Of a stretch of DNA of 64,000 bases, positions 50,813 to 58,734 are shown one piece after another. The position numbers and the translations under genes were made by a program. The DNA is taken from the NCBI GenBank assembly GCA_028289285.1, contig JANQRF010000007.1, forward strand, positions 1 to 64,000. The letters run 5' to 3'. Under the pieces are notes generated by a model. That model searched no databases and was not told the origin of the DNA. It saw nothing but the letters and a program-made list of their open reading frames with translations. Origin of the DNA: Alphaproteobacteria bacterium (GTDB lineage: Bacteria; Pseudomonadota; Alphaproteobacteria; Micavibrionales; Micavibrionaceae). The first letter of the stretch is position 1. The number at the start of each line of letters is the position of its first letter.

Positions 50813-51736
50813 ATGAAAAAATATAGCTCCTATCCGGCTGTTTTCGGGGTCTTTTTTGCATTTTCACTGATTTTCAGTGAACCCGTTTTTGCAGATACGC
50901 TGGGCGAAGTCATTAAAAATGTCATTATTTCTTCTGACGGTGTGCCCGGACTGTTTTACGGCCTGTCTTATTTGATGGGGCTTATTCTCGGGATCTGGGG
51001 GATATTTAAACTCAAAGAACATGTTGAAGCGCCGCAGCAGGTGCAGATCTGGGATCCGATGAAGCGCTTCCTTGCCGGCGGCGGATTTTTTGCGTTGCCG
51101 TTCGTTATGGGAGCTGCGCAGCGTACAACAGGCGCAGGTATAGATGAAGTCAGCACAACAGGCTTTGCCGGTACGCCATCAGGCGGCGGTCTGGATGCAA
51201 TGATGGTCCGGTTGATGTCAGATGTCTGGATGCCAATGCACTATCTGATTGTCGGTTTTGCGTATCTTGCCGGAATTATTTTGGTTGTGATCGGGATTTC
51301 CCGGATGCTCAAAACAGAACAGGACGGCCCGCGCGGCCCGACAGGGATCGGCACGGTCATGACCTTTTTAGTGGCCGGTGCGCTTTTTTCCATCGACCGG
51401 ATGATTGGCGCGATCTCAACTTCTTTCTTTGAAACGGCTCAGGTTAAAACGGCTGGAGCGATTGTATATACTGAAGGTCTGGATGGTACGGAACAGCATA
51501 TTAATGCTGTCATTGGCGCCGTTGTTGCTTTTGTTGTGCTTTTAGGCTGGATCAGCATCGTGCGCGGCTTCTTTATTATACGCGGTGTTTCCGAAGGTAA
51601 TTCACAAGCCTCTATTATGGCCGGGATGACACATCTTTTGGGCGGCGGGCTGGCAGTTAATCTTGGGCCGGTGATCATGGCCGTTCAGGAAACGCTTGGA
51701 ATAGATACAAACGAAATAGGAATCGCATTTAGTTAA
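50813..51736 (+). CDS. icmC: Dot/Icm type IVB secretion protein IcmC (DotE)-like
   Basis: The 307-residue inner membrane protein has a signal-like N-terminus (about 1-27) and five or so hydrophobic helices. The segment VPGLFYGLSYLMGLILGIWG, then IFKLKEHVEAPQQ and LAGGGFFALPF matches the IcmD protein at 57998 closely (GLLTGVSYMLGILLGVLGI, LKIKDHVENPGQ, AAGGGLFGLP), the known relationship between IcmC/DotE and IcmD/DotP. The remaining helices (about 143-165, 178-195, 225-245, 262-285) fit IcmC. It is on the plus strand, outside the main cluster, instead of between icmG and icmD. GAGGGA precedes the start. Confidence 0.8.
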   Translation: MKKYSSYPAVFGVFFAFSLIFSEPVFADTLGEVIKNVIISSDGVPGLFYGLSYLMGLILGIWGIFKLKEHVEAPQQVQIWDPMKRFLAGGGFFALPFVMGAAQRTTGAGIDEVSTTGFAGTPSGGGLDAMMVRLMSDVWMPMHYLIVGFAYLAGIILVVIGISRMLKTEQDGPRGPTGIGTVMTFLVAGALFSIDRMIGAISTSFFETAQVKTAGAIVYTEGLDGTEQHINAVIGAVVAFVVLLGWISIVRGFFIIRGVSEGNSQASIMAGMTHLLGGGLAVNLGPVIMAVQETLGIDTNEIGIAFS

Positions 51737-51784
51737 ACCAAATCGCTTTAATTTTTTTTAAGTTACCTCCCTGGTACCTAACGG

Positions 51785-51830
51785 CCTTTGTTCTTTTATC
51801 CCTTCATAAAAAGAACAAAGGCTCTTTTTT
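51785..51830 (+). terminator. Rho-independent terminator after icmC
   Basis: The 13-bp stem CCTTTGTTCTTTT (51785-51797)/AAAAGAACAAAGG (51809-51821) is perfect, with an 11-nt loop and six T at 51825-51830. Confidence 0.92.
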
Positions 51831-51832
51831 AT

Positions 51833-51939
51833 CTATAGTTTCCATCATTTCATCTGGACGGCGTTGCTGCGGCGCTCGTGTATTATTCTATACACGTCGC
51901 TTCTTGCGCCTGGTCCAGATAAAATGCTGTTTGCTATAG
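51833..51939. repeat. Dispersed structured palindromic element, copy C
   Basis: Pairs are CTATAG/CTATAG, CATTT/AAATG, ATCTGGAC/GTCCAGAT and a perfect central CGTGTAT/ATACACG hairpin. The unpaired stretches GGCGTTGCTGCGGCGCTC and TCGCTTCTTGCGCC resemble copies A and B. It begins 3 bases after the icmC terminator tract and ends 15 bases before the P-II gene stop. Confidence 0.75.
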
Positions 51940-51954
51940 TTTTAAGAATTGCTT

Positions 51955-52293
51955 TTAAAGAGCGTCGGCGCCTTCTTCACCGGTGCGGATACGCACAGCA
52001 TTTTCAAGATTATAGACAAAGATTTTCCCGTCCCCGATGCGGCCCGTATTAGCAGCGCTTTGAATAGCGGCAACGGTCTTTTTAACCAGCTTGGCCGGGA
52101 CGGCAATTTCGATTTTGACCTTGGGGAGGTAATTGACGTCATAATCCGCCCCGCGATAGGTTTCCGCCTGGCCTTTCTGACGGCCAAAGCCGCGTACTTC
52201 TGTGACGGTCAATCCTTCAATGCCCATTTCCATGAGCGTTTCGCGGACATCGTCGAGTTTAAACGGTTTGATGACAGCCATAATCATTTTCAT
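51955..52293 (-). CDS. Nitrogen regulatory protein P-II
   Basis: The 112-residue protein is a P-II signal protein that senses 2-oxoglutarate, ATP and ADP. The T-loop carries the uridylylation Tyr51 (RGADYDVNYLPKVKIE), and the B-loop TGRIGDGKIFVYNLE and C-terminal GEEGADAL are conserved. It could be GlnB or GlnK; no glnA or amtB is adjacent, so I cannot tell. The ATG is followed by a second Met codon (MKMIMAV). Confidence 0.95.
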   Translation of the reverse strand: MKMIMAVIKPFKLDDVRETLMEMGIEGLTVTEVRGFGRQKGQAETYRGADYDVNYLPKVKIEIAVPAKLVKKTVAAIQSAANTGRIGDGKIFVYNLENAVRIRTGEEGADAL

Positions 52294-52374
52294 GGTATGC
52301 GCTCCCTAGTCATTTTGAGCATTTGTGTCTATATCTAGATGTACCATTTTCAAGGCGTTCACAAAAGGGCGATT

Positions 52375-53613
52375 ATGCGTGAATTGAAATCTGATGCGGA
52401 TGTAATTGTGATTGGCGGCGGACATGCGGGCCTGACCATGAGCCTGCTCCTGGCCCGCGCCGGGATCTCCGTGATCTGTATTGACCGCGATCCGCCGGCC
52501 AAAACGCTTGCCAAAGACTATGACCCCAGAACGACGGCTATCTCTTACGGCTCAGCGCAGGTGTTAGGTCATGCCGGGGTGTGGGAGGCGTTATTGCCGG
52601 ATGCCTGCCCGATTGAAGATATCAAGATCACGGAAAGCGGCGCGCCGACCTTACTGACTTTTCTCGTTGAAGATGTTGATGCGCCTGCCTTTGGGTGGAT
52701 TTTGGATAATAGAGATTTGCGCGCGGCGATGTATGAGGCTCTGGCCAAATACAAAACGGCAAAACATATCACCGGCGCAAAAGTCGAAGCCATTGAACAA
52801 GGCGATACGGCGCACCGCGTGCATCTGGAAGACGGGCAGGTTTTTTCAGCTTCCCTGATTATCGGTGCGGACGGGCGCGGGTCTTTTACACGCGAAGCGT
52901 TTCACATTGGTGTCAGGGAGTGGAGCTATCACCAGCAGGCGGTGATTGCCTGTATCACCCATGAAAAGCCGCATCACAATATGGCGCTGGAAGATTTCAG
53001 GGAAGAGGGCCCGTTTGCTGTTTTGCCGATGGTGGATGATGCAAAAGGGCAGCATCGCTCTGCGCTGGTCTGGACGGAAGAAACACGGCGCAAGAGCAAA
53101 TCTTTGCTGGAATATGATGATGCTCCTTTTACTGAAGCGCTGGCCGCGCATCTACCAGACAGCTACGGGCGGGTTTTATCGGTCAGTGCGCGCCGTGCCT
53201 ATCCGCTGGGACTTATTCATGCGCATTCTTATACAGCGCACCGCATGGCGCTGGTGGCTGATGCAGCGCACGGTATTCACCCGATTGCCGGGCAGGGCTT
53301 AAATCTGGGTTTGAGGGATGTGGCCTGTCTGGCGGAAAAACTCGCTAGAGCGCACGAAGCCGGACTGGATTTAGGCGATGAAACGCTTTTACAATCTTAT
53401 GAGGCGGAGCGCAGGCCGGATAATATGTTGATGGCCGGTGTCACGGACGGGCTCAATAAACTCTTTTCAAAACGCCTGCCGCTTTTATCACCTTTACGCA
53501 AAGCAGGTTTAAAGCTTGTCGAACGGGCGCCCGCGACAAAGAAATTTTTTATGCGTCAAGCCATGGGTACGGCAGGTTTTGTGCCTGATCTCCTTAAAAA
53601 GAAAAAAGCGTAA
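52375..53613 (+). CDS. UbiH/UbiF/Coq6-family FAD monooxygenase (ubiquinone biosynthesis)
   Basis: The 412-residue protein begins DADVIVIGGGHAGLTMSLLLARAG (FAD-binding GxGxxG), with the DG motif IIGADGRGSFTRE and the GD motif ALVADAAHGIHPIAGQGLNLGLRDV, split across residues about 285-310. These fit aromatic-ring hydroxylases of ubiquinone synthesis. Which ring position it hydroxylates cannot be told. The start at 52375 follows AAGGGCG; an earlier ATG at 52339 is less likely. Confidence 0.92.
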   Translation: MRELKSDADVIVIGGGHAGLTMSLLLARAGISVICIDRDPPAKTLAKDYDPRTTAISYGSAQVLGHAGVWEALLPDACPIEDIKITESGAPTLLTFLVEDVDAPAFGWILDNRDLRAAMYEALAKYKTAKHITGAKVEAIEQGDTAHRVHLEDGQVFSASLIIGADGRGSFTREAFHIGVREWSYHQQAVIACITHEKPHHNMALEDFREEGPFAVLPMVDDAKGQHRSALVWTEETRRKSKSLLEYDDAPFTEALAAHLPDSYGRVLSVSARRAYPLGLIHAHSYTAHRMALVADAAHGIHPIAGQGLNLGLRDVACLAEKLARAHEAGLDLGDETLLQSYEAERRPDNMLMAGVTDGLNKLFSKRLPLLSPLRKAGLKLVERAPATKKFFMRQAMGTAGFVPDLLKKKKA

Positions 53614-53615
53614 GC

Positions 53616-54095
53616 TTAATCTTGTGCCGCTTCCTGAAGTTGCCGGGTGATATCCGGCAGCGGCCAGGGCAGGTCTAAATTTGGCTCTGCTGCGACAATG
53701 ATCGGAATGGTCGGATTGAATCTGTCCAGAATATCCTGTGAGACTTCTTCCCGGTTATGCAGAACTGTTTCAAGAATGATCTGGCCCTGTTCGTTTTTGA
53801 CGAAAGCGCATTCAATCATATCAAGGCGGTGCTGACCGAACGGGTCGATCTGGTTGTAATAAATGCGCACGCCGCGCGGATATTGTTCCACGCGCTTTTT
53901 AAAAATGGCTTCGGGGTAAGGGACGTTTTGCTCAAGAAACGTGCCGCAGATTCCATACAAAATCGTACCCTGTTTTGGATTGCCGCAGGCAAACATAATG
54001 AGCAAGGTGATCAGCAAAAGAAAAATGGTTACGCCCGCCGCAGCAACTTTGCCGCGGTGAAACTGAGGTTTGCGATGATCTGACTGGTTGGCCAT
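53616..54095 (-). CDS. Unknown single-pass membrane protein at the end of the icm operon
   Basis: The 159-residue protein has a basic N-terminus, one membrane helix (about residues 17-36, VAAAGVTIFLLLITLLIMFAC) and a periplasmic domain with two further Cys. The start is 13 bases after the icmB stop on the same strand, so it is probably cotranscribed with the secretion genes and may be an accessory part. I do not recognise the family. It converges on the UbiH-family gene with a 2-base gap. Confidence 0.65.
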   Translation of the reverse strand: MANQSDHRKPQFHRGKVAAAGVTIFLLLITLLIMFACGNPKQGTILYGICGTFLEQNVPYPEAIFKKRVEQYPRGVRIYYNQIDPFGQHRLDMIECAFVKNEQGQIILETVLHNREEVSQDILDRFNPTIPIIVAAEPNLDLPWPLPDITRQLQEAAQD

Positions 54096-54108
54096 TAAAT
54101 TTTTTACG

Positions 54109-57100
54109 TTATTCGCCTTTGGTTGTTTCGTGCGTGTCTGTCTCTACCGCATCATCTATACCTTCGGTCGGCGGGGCAGGATTTGCTTCCTGCGGTATAT
54201 ATTCTTCTTTTTCTTCGGGCGCTTTCATTTTGGCCCCGGCGGCCTCCACCAACTCATCGACGATATCGCCGATCACCTGAGAAAGCGCAGCCGAGCGGGC
54301 TTCGCCCTGTTCAGCCAGTTCAATCACGCGGCGTTTAATTTCATTACGTGCACTGCCTGACGGGAAGTTGGCTGCCAGAACCTGGCGCCCGCGCCCGGCA
54401 CCAAGGCGTTCATAAAGACGCGTCCGGATGGCGACATCTTCAGCGGAAGTGGACAGCGCCCAGATTTCAATCGGGCCTAATGTGTTAAACAGGAATTGTT
54501 CATAGCGCCCTTCGGTTGTTCCAAGCACAAAGAGCACGGGCGCGCCGCCTGCTTTCGGACCGGTGAGTTTATAGCGGATGACATTGCGGGCCGTTTCAGA
54601 CAGACCGAATTTTTCACGGATATTGTCAACTGCCTGGTCGGAAATCGCCGCGCCAAGCACCCAGATCCCGGTGGCCAGATCAATCATATCATCATCAAAG
54701 TCATCCAGAAGCTGCGAGGAAAGCGCGATCTGTACCCCGCGTTTCCGACCTTCCCGGACGTCACGAACGAGCTGTGCACGTACGGAAAGTGAATTCCCGG
54801 TGCGGTGAAATTCGTCATAGCAAAGCCGTTTTGGCGTTTCCATGATGTCCTGCAGGCGTGCTTCATGGAACATCTGGTATTTTTCAGGAATGGAGGAAAT
54901 CATTTCCGGGCCCATCCACCAGTTACGCACCATCACGTGACGGGCAAGTAGATACATGACAGCTGTTTGACGGTCGGCGGTATCATCGCCTTGTGGAGAA
55001 ACATCCATCAAATCAAGCGAACAAATCCGCGAATCGGACACATCAAATTTTGTCACACCTGCCAGAATTGGAAATTCACGAATGGAAGAGGTGATCATCC
55101 GTTCAAAGGCGTTGATAACGTTTTCTGTTGTCAGACCAACAGCGGTTTGTTCCAAAAGCGATCTGATTTGCGGGCGGCGGGCGGCGGTAATGGCATCGGC
55201 TAATACCGGCGCGGCATGACGCTGGGCAAGAATGGCGTTATGGGTTTCGCCGACATCGAAGAGGCGGTCCACCACATCCCACCAGTACGGGTCGGCAGGA
55301 AGATGAAGATTATGACGCTGAATGGCTTCATCAACATGTGCATCTAGTCTTGGCAGATAAGGCCGCGGCTCTGCATTTGCAGCGCTGTCATCACGCCAGC
55401 GGAACATTTCATCGACAACAAGTCCGGCCAGTTGCTGGATCCCGTCATAGGGGCGCTCCTGCCCCGGCGCGGTACACAGCAATGTTAAAAGTTCAACTAG
55501 GTAGCTGCGTTCATCAATCAATGGATGGCGGCAACCAAGCTGCGTATCGAACGGGTTCACCGCATACTCATTCGTCATACGCATGCGGTAATAAGCGGCT
55601 TCATGCTGGCGCTCTTCCGGCAGGGCTTCTTTCACCAGTGAAATCATGCCGGAAGAAGACGGACCAATATCAATGACCGCAATGTAAGGCAGTTTCGCCA
55701 TACCGGGCGTCAAGACACAGCACATATTCATGGTGTTGAGCAAAACGGATTTACCGGCGCCGGGCTGGGCGAACATCAAATCAAACCATGTTGTGGTGAC
55801 GTTCGTCCCTGTCTGGTAGGGCCAGATTTTCCCGTCCGGTGTCCTAAACAGCATGGAGCCTTGCTTAAACGGGGAAGAGGGGCGCTGCCAGGGCACAAGC
55901 TTCATCACTTCATACATAGGCGCAACGGCTGTTGGTGCGGTGCCTGCGCAATGAATGCCCATGGCAGATGACATGACACAATCTAAGGGGTCACCTGAAA
56001 ACTCACTGACCTGGCAGTAGCCCCAGGATTCAACAGCCTGGATCAAATTGGAGAGACGGTCCTGCAATAAATTCGGATTATCACGCGGCGCCCATGTCGC
56101 TACCGATATGCGAAGTTTCACGACAGGTTCTTTCCTTGCAAGACGGTTCAGGCCTTCAAGGGAATATTTGATTTGTTTGTTGATGGCGTTTGTGACACCC
56201 AAAATCGTGGATGCAAAAGTACGCAGTGCAGTTCCTTCCGATCCACCGCCTTCAATGAGGAATGAAATACGGTACGGGACTTTGGCTTCAAATAAACGGT
56301 TGAGCAGCATCGGGAACGGGCTCGGGTCCATCGGCGCGAGCGTGATATCCGCCCCGCCCCAGAGCTGGTCGCCAATGCGCACCGTATATTCATTCATGAC
56401 AATCGCATCGGCCAGTGCCAGTTGCTGGCGCAAGGACGGCCAGAGAATTTCAGATAAATCCGTGCGGTTTGTCATCGCCCGCGGCGGGATCGGATCGCCG
56501 GGCAGGCAAGCTTCCCAGTCATCGTGCGCCTTGGTTGGGTAAAGATTGTTTTTGATGGCGCGAAGGGCATCTTTGGTTTCCATGAGGTCCGCACTCATGC
56601 CAAGTTCATCCAAAGAGGACATGACGGATGCCACATAACTATTATGCCGCACTTGCAGGCCGGACAAAGAGGCAAGTGGGTATTGCGCATAACCTGCATT
56701 CACCCATTTCTTTTTGCGCGATTCTTCGCTTGCCCGTTTCAGTTCATTCTTGGTCATGGAAGACGGGCGCGTCCAAAGTACGAAATAACATTCTTCATAA
56801 GAGACAAAACGCGAAAGATGGCGCACGCGTTCATCGAAAATATCAGAGACTTCGAGGCTGCTATCTGACGCCGTTGTCCGTGCAGGCTGCATTAATTTTT
56901 CAAGATAAGGTTTGATACGGTTCGGATCGCGGACAAAATAAATCTGAACGGCATGTCCGGGACGGTCAAAACGCGAGCCGATTTTGATCGTCGCCCCTTC
57001 AATGAGGAAATTATATTCCTCTTCCCCGATGACCTGCCGGCTGCCGTCAACTTTCAGATAACTAACCAGCGAGCCGTCCGAAGCGACCATCGTGGTTTCA

Positions 57101-57189
57101 TCTTCGGCCGTTTCCAGACGAATGAAGGTTTCAAGCGATTGTTTAAAGGCCACTTGAAACGGAGCCAGGATTTTATCAATAAAGCGCAT
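54109..57189 (-). CDS. icmB: Dot/Icm type IVB secretion ATPase IcmB (DotO)
   Basis: The 1026-residue protein is the VirB4-like ATPase of type IVB systems. Walker A is QPGAGKSVLLNTM near residue 480, and a Walker B-like LCYDEFHRTGN lies near 790, with the AAA-type arginine-rich region after it. The length matches DotO (about 1000). It lies downstream of icmJ (109-bp gap), the same order as in Legionella (icmJ, icmB). In the known system DotO forms a cytoplasmic hexamer at the base of the channel with DotB. Confidence 0.92.
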   Translation of the reverse strand: MRFIDKILAPFQVAFKQSLETFIRLETAEDETTMVASDGSLVSYLKVDGSRQVIGEEEYNFLIEGATIKIGSRFDRPGHAVQIYFVRDPNRIKPYLEKLMQPARTTASDSSLEVSDIFDERVRHLSRFVSYEECYFVLWTRPSSMTKNELKRASEESRKKKWVNAGYAQYPLASLSGLQVRHNSYVASVMSSLDELGMSADLMETKDALRAIKNNLYPTKAHDDWEACLPGDPIPPRAMTNRTDLSEILWPSLRQQLALADAIVMNEYTVRIGDQLWGGADITLAPMDPSPFPMLLNRLFEAKVPYRISFLIEGGGSEGTALRTFASTILGVTNAINKQIKYSLEGLNRLARKEPVVKLRISVATWAPRDNPNLLQDRLSNLIQAVESWGYCQVSEFSGDPLDCVMSSAMGIHCAGTAPTAVAPMYEVMKLVPWQRPSSPFKQGSMLFRTPDGKIWPYQTGTNVTTTWFDLMFAQPGAGKSVLLNTMNMCCVLTPGMAKLPYIAVIDIGPSSSGMISLVKEALPEERQHEAAYYRMRMTNEYAVNPFDTQLGCRHPLIDERSYLVELLTLLCTAPGQERPYDGIQQLAGLVVDEMFRWRDDSAANAEPRPYLPRLDAHVDEAIQRHNLHLPADPYWWDVVDRLFDVGETHNAILAQRHAAPVLADAITAARRPQIRSLLEQTAVGLTTENVINAFERMITSSIREFPILAGVTKFDVSDSRICSLDLMDVSPQGDDTADRQTAVMYLLARHVMVRNWWMGPEMISSIPEKYQMFHEARLQDIMETPKRLCYDEFHRTGNSLSVRAQLVRDVREGRKRGVQIALSSQLLDDFDDDMIDLATGIWVLGAAISDQAVDNIREKFGLSETARNVIRYKLTGPKAGGAPVLFVLGTTEGRYEQFLFNTLGPIEIWALSTSAEDVAIRTRLYERLGAGRGRQVLAANFPSGSARNEIKRRVIELAEQGEARSAALSQVIGDIVDELVEAAGAKMKAPEEKEEYIPQEANPAPPTEGIDDAVETDTHETTKGE

Positions 57190-57298
57190 ACGGGTCGTTC
57201 AATATCTTCCGGTTACGGTAAAAAGAGCAACAAAATCAATACTCAAAGAATATTATACTCTGAAGTGAGAATATAGGGGAAATTCTGGTTTTGGCCGT

Positions 57299-57982
57299 TT
57301 AAGCCGCAGCGTCTTTGACCTTGGCGTAGAAATTTTTCCACTGGGCAGGGGGCTTGCCGCCAAACGGCCCGTCTTTGGAGCGCCAATAGGCCAGGATTTG
57401 CGGAAACTGATTAAATTCCAGCTCACCTTCCTTGATAATACGCCGGTCCAACGGAAAGAGGCGGACACCTTCAAGCTTCTCTGCCCGCATGGCGTAATGG
57501 CGCGGGCCCATAAAGTCACGCATGACGGTCGATAAAATAAACGGGTCATCCGTTTTTAGGCGCTCTTTGGCGACTTCCCGGCGGTCAATGAGCGTTTTAT
57601 AGGCTGCCTTGGCTGTTTCTGCCATGGAGCCTTGTGAGATCCGGGCCACGTAAATGGCCCGGGCAATATGATGTAATTCCGCCTGTGAAATTTCCGGCAT
57701 CCAGATCAAAACGCCTGAACGCATCGTGCTGGTGCGCTCCAGGTCAAAACATTGATTGCAGAAAATACAAACGGTGGTGAGGTTATCCAGCTTCGTATTG
57801 GCCAGATTGCCGTCCAGGGCGCGGACTTCCTGGTATTTGCGTGATTCAAACCCGCAATAGCGGCAGCAATGCGAATCACGTTCCAGAATTTTGGATTTTA
57901 ATTCCGGATTTATTTCTTCTGAAAGTTTTTGAGCACCGGCCGGAGTACGGTCGGTGCCCAATGTAATTGGATAAAGCTGCAT
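57299..57982 (-). CDS. icmJ: Dot/Icm type IVB secretion protein IcmJ (DotN)-like
   Basis: The 227-residue protein has an HNH-like zinc fold with two Cys pairs, Cys40-x-x-Cys43 (CCRYCGFESRKY) and Cys72-x-x-Cys75 (VCIFCNQCFDLE), the arrangement of IcmJ/DotN, an adaptor of the DotL coupling complex that resembles HNH nucleases but is not thought to cut DNA. The rest is helical (SQAELHHIARAIYVAR). It starts 15 bases after the icmD stop, and icmB follows, as in other icm loci. An ordinary HNH nuclease is the alternative, but the context and the NQCFDLE segment favour IcmJ. Confidence 0.85.
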   Translation of the reverse strand: MQLYPITLGTDRTPAGAQKLSEEINPELKSKILERDSHCCRYCGFESRKYQEVRALDGNLANTKLDNLTTVCIFCNQCFDLERTSTMRSGVLIWMPEISQAELHHIARAIYVARISQGSMAETAKAAYKTLIDRREVAKERLKTDDPFILSTVMRDFMGPRHYAMRAEKLEGVRLFPLDRRIIKEGELEFNQFPQILAYWRSKDGPFGGKPPAQWKNFYAKVKDAAA

Positions 57983-57997
57983 GCTCTGCCGCGATGT

Positions 57998-58411
57998 TTA
58001 GTTTACAGTAGAGAAAGTTTGTACACCATCCAGCGCTGTAAAGTCTGCACTTGCGCCATCTGCGCCAATTGTGTTTTGCATGGCTTCGTACACAATCGGA
58101 AGTCCAAAGAGACCACCACCAGCAGCCAGACGAATCGCGCCGTGCTGAAGAGGTGTTTGTCCTGGATTTTCCACGTGATCTTTAATTTTCAAAATACCAA
58201 GAACACCCAGCAGAATACCAAGCATGTAGGATACACCTGTTAAAAGACCAGGAAGTTCCTGAATGGATTCTGTGATATTTCCGGAAATCGTTGAAAAATC
58301 ATTTGTACCTGCTGTATTTCCGGCCGCATGTGCGCTTTCCACGCCACTCACAAGCCCGACAAATACGGCTGCACTTGTGTAAAGTGAAGCTTTGCGAATT
58401 GCTTTAATCAT
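57998..58411 (-). CDS. icmD: Dot/Icm type IVB secretion protein IcmD (DotP)-like
   Basis: The 137-residue protein has a signal-like N-terminal helix (SLYTSAAVFVGLVSGVESAHA), then a second helix region, LLTGVSYMLGILLGVLGIL, followed by KIKDHVENPGQTPLQHG and AAGGGLFGLP. This is the IcmD/DotP pattern, and it recurs as the N-terminal half of IcmC at 50813. AAGGAGAAACG precedes the ATG. It heads a block with icmJ and icmB; the AT-rich upstream gap probably holds its promoter. Confidence 0.85.
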   Translation of the reverse strand: MIKAIRKASLYTSAAVFVGLVSGVESAHAAGNTAGTNDFSTISGNITESIQELPGLLTGVSYMLGILLGVLGILKIKDHVENPGQTPLQHGAIRLAAGGGLFGLPIVYEAMQNTIGADGASADFTALDGVQTFSTVN

Positions 58412-58668
58412 CGTCGTTTCTCCTTCTTAATCAATCAAACCTAATAAATACAAACCGCTTCTTTTGCTCTCTATTTAAGAGTATACCGCATTTCAAATCG
58501 TAAAAGCCATTTTGATCAAATCGTCCCCTTTATCAGCAGGGTTTTTCACCACAATCTCTTAAACGTACGATATAGTTTATTAGACCATATTTGACACAAT
58601 TAAGGCAAATTTTACGGCAACTTTTTTATAAAATATTGAAAATAAACAGAAAATCAGGGACGTTTTTT

Positions 58669-58705
58669 TGCCCTAATTTTGTCAAAATAAGGCAAAAATA
58701 GGGCA
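58669..58705. promoter_or_regulatory. Inverted repeat in the icmG-icmD gap
   Basis: TGCCCTAATTTTG (58669-58681) faces CAAAAATAGGGCA (58693-58705), 12 of 13 positions complementary, with an 11-nt spacer. GGCAA occurs repeatedly around it (58597-58705). The 323-bp AT-rich gap 58412-58734 has no gene. The repeat may be a terminator after icmG or an operator for icmD-icmJ-icmB. Confidence 0.55.
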
Positions 58706-58734
58706 AAAGGCTTTTTTGATGGCTTAAAGTGCTC

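Noticed and set aside
57299..57982. HNH homing or restriction endonuclease
   Set aside because: The Cys pairs fit HNH-like folds, but the position between icmD and icmB and the NQCFDLE segment fit IcmJ/DotN better.
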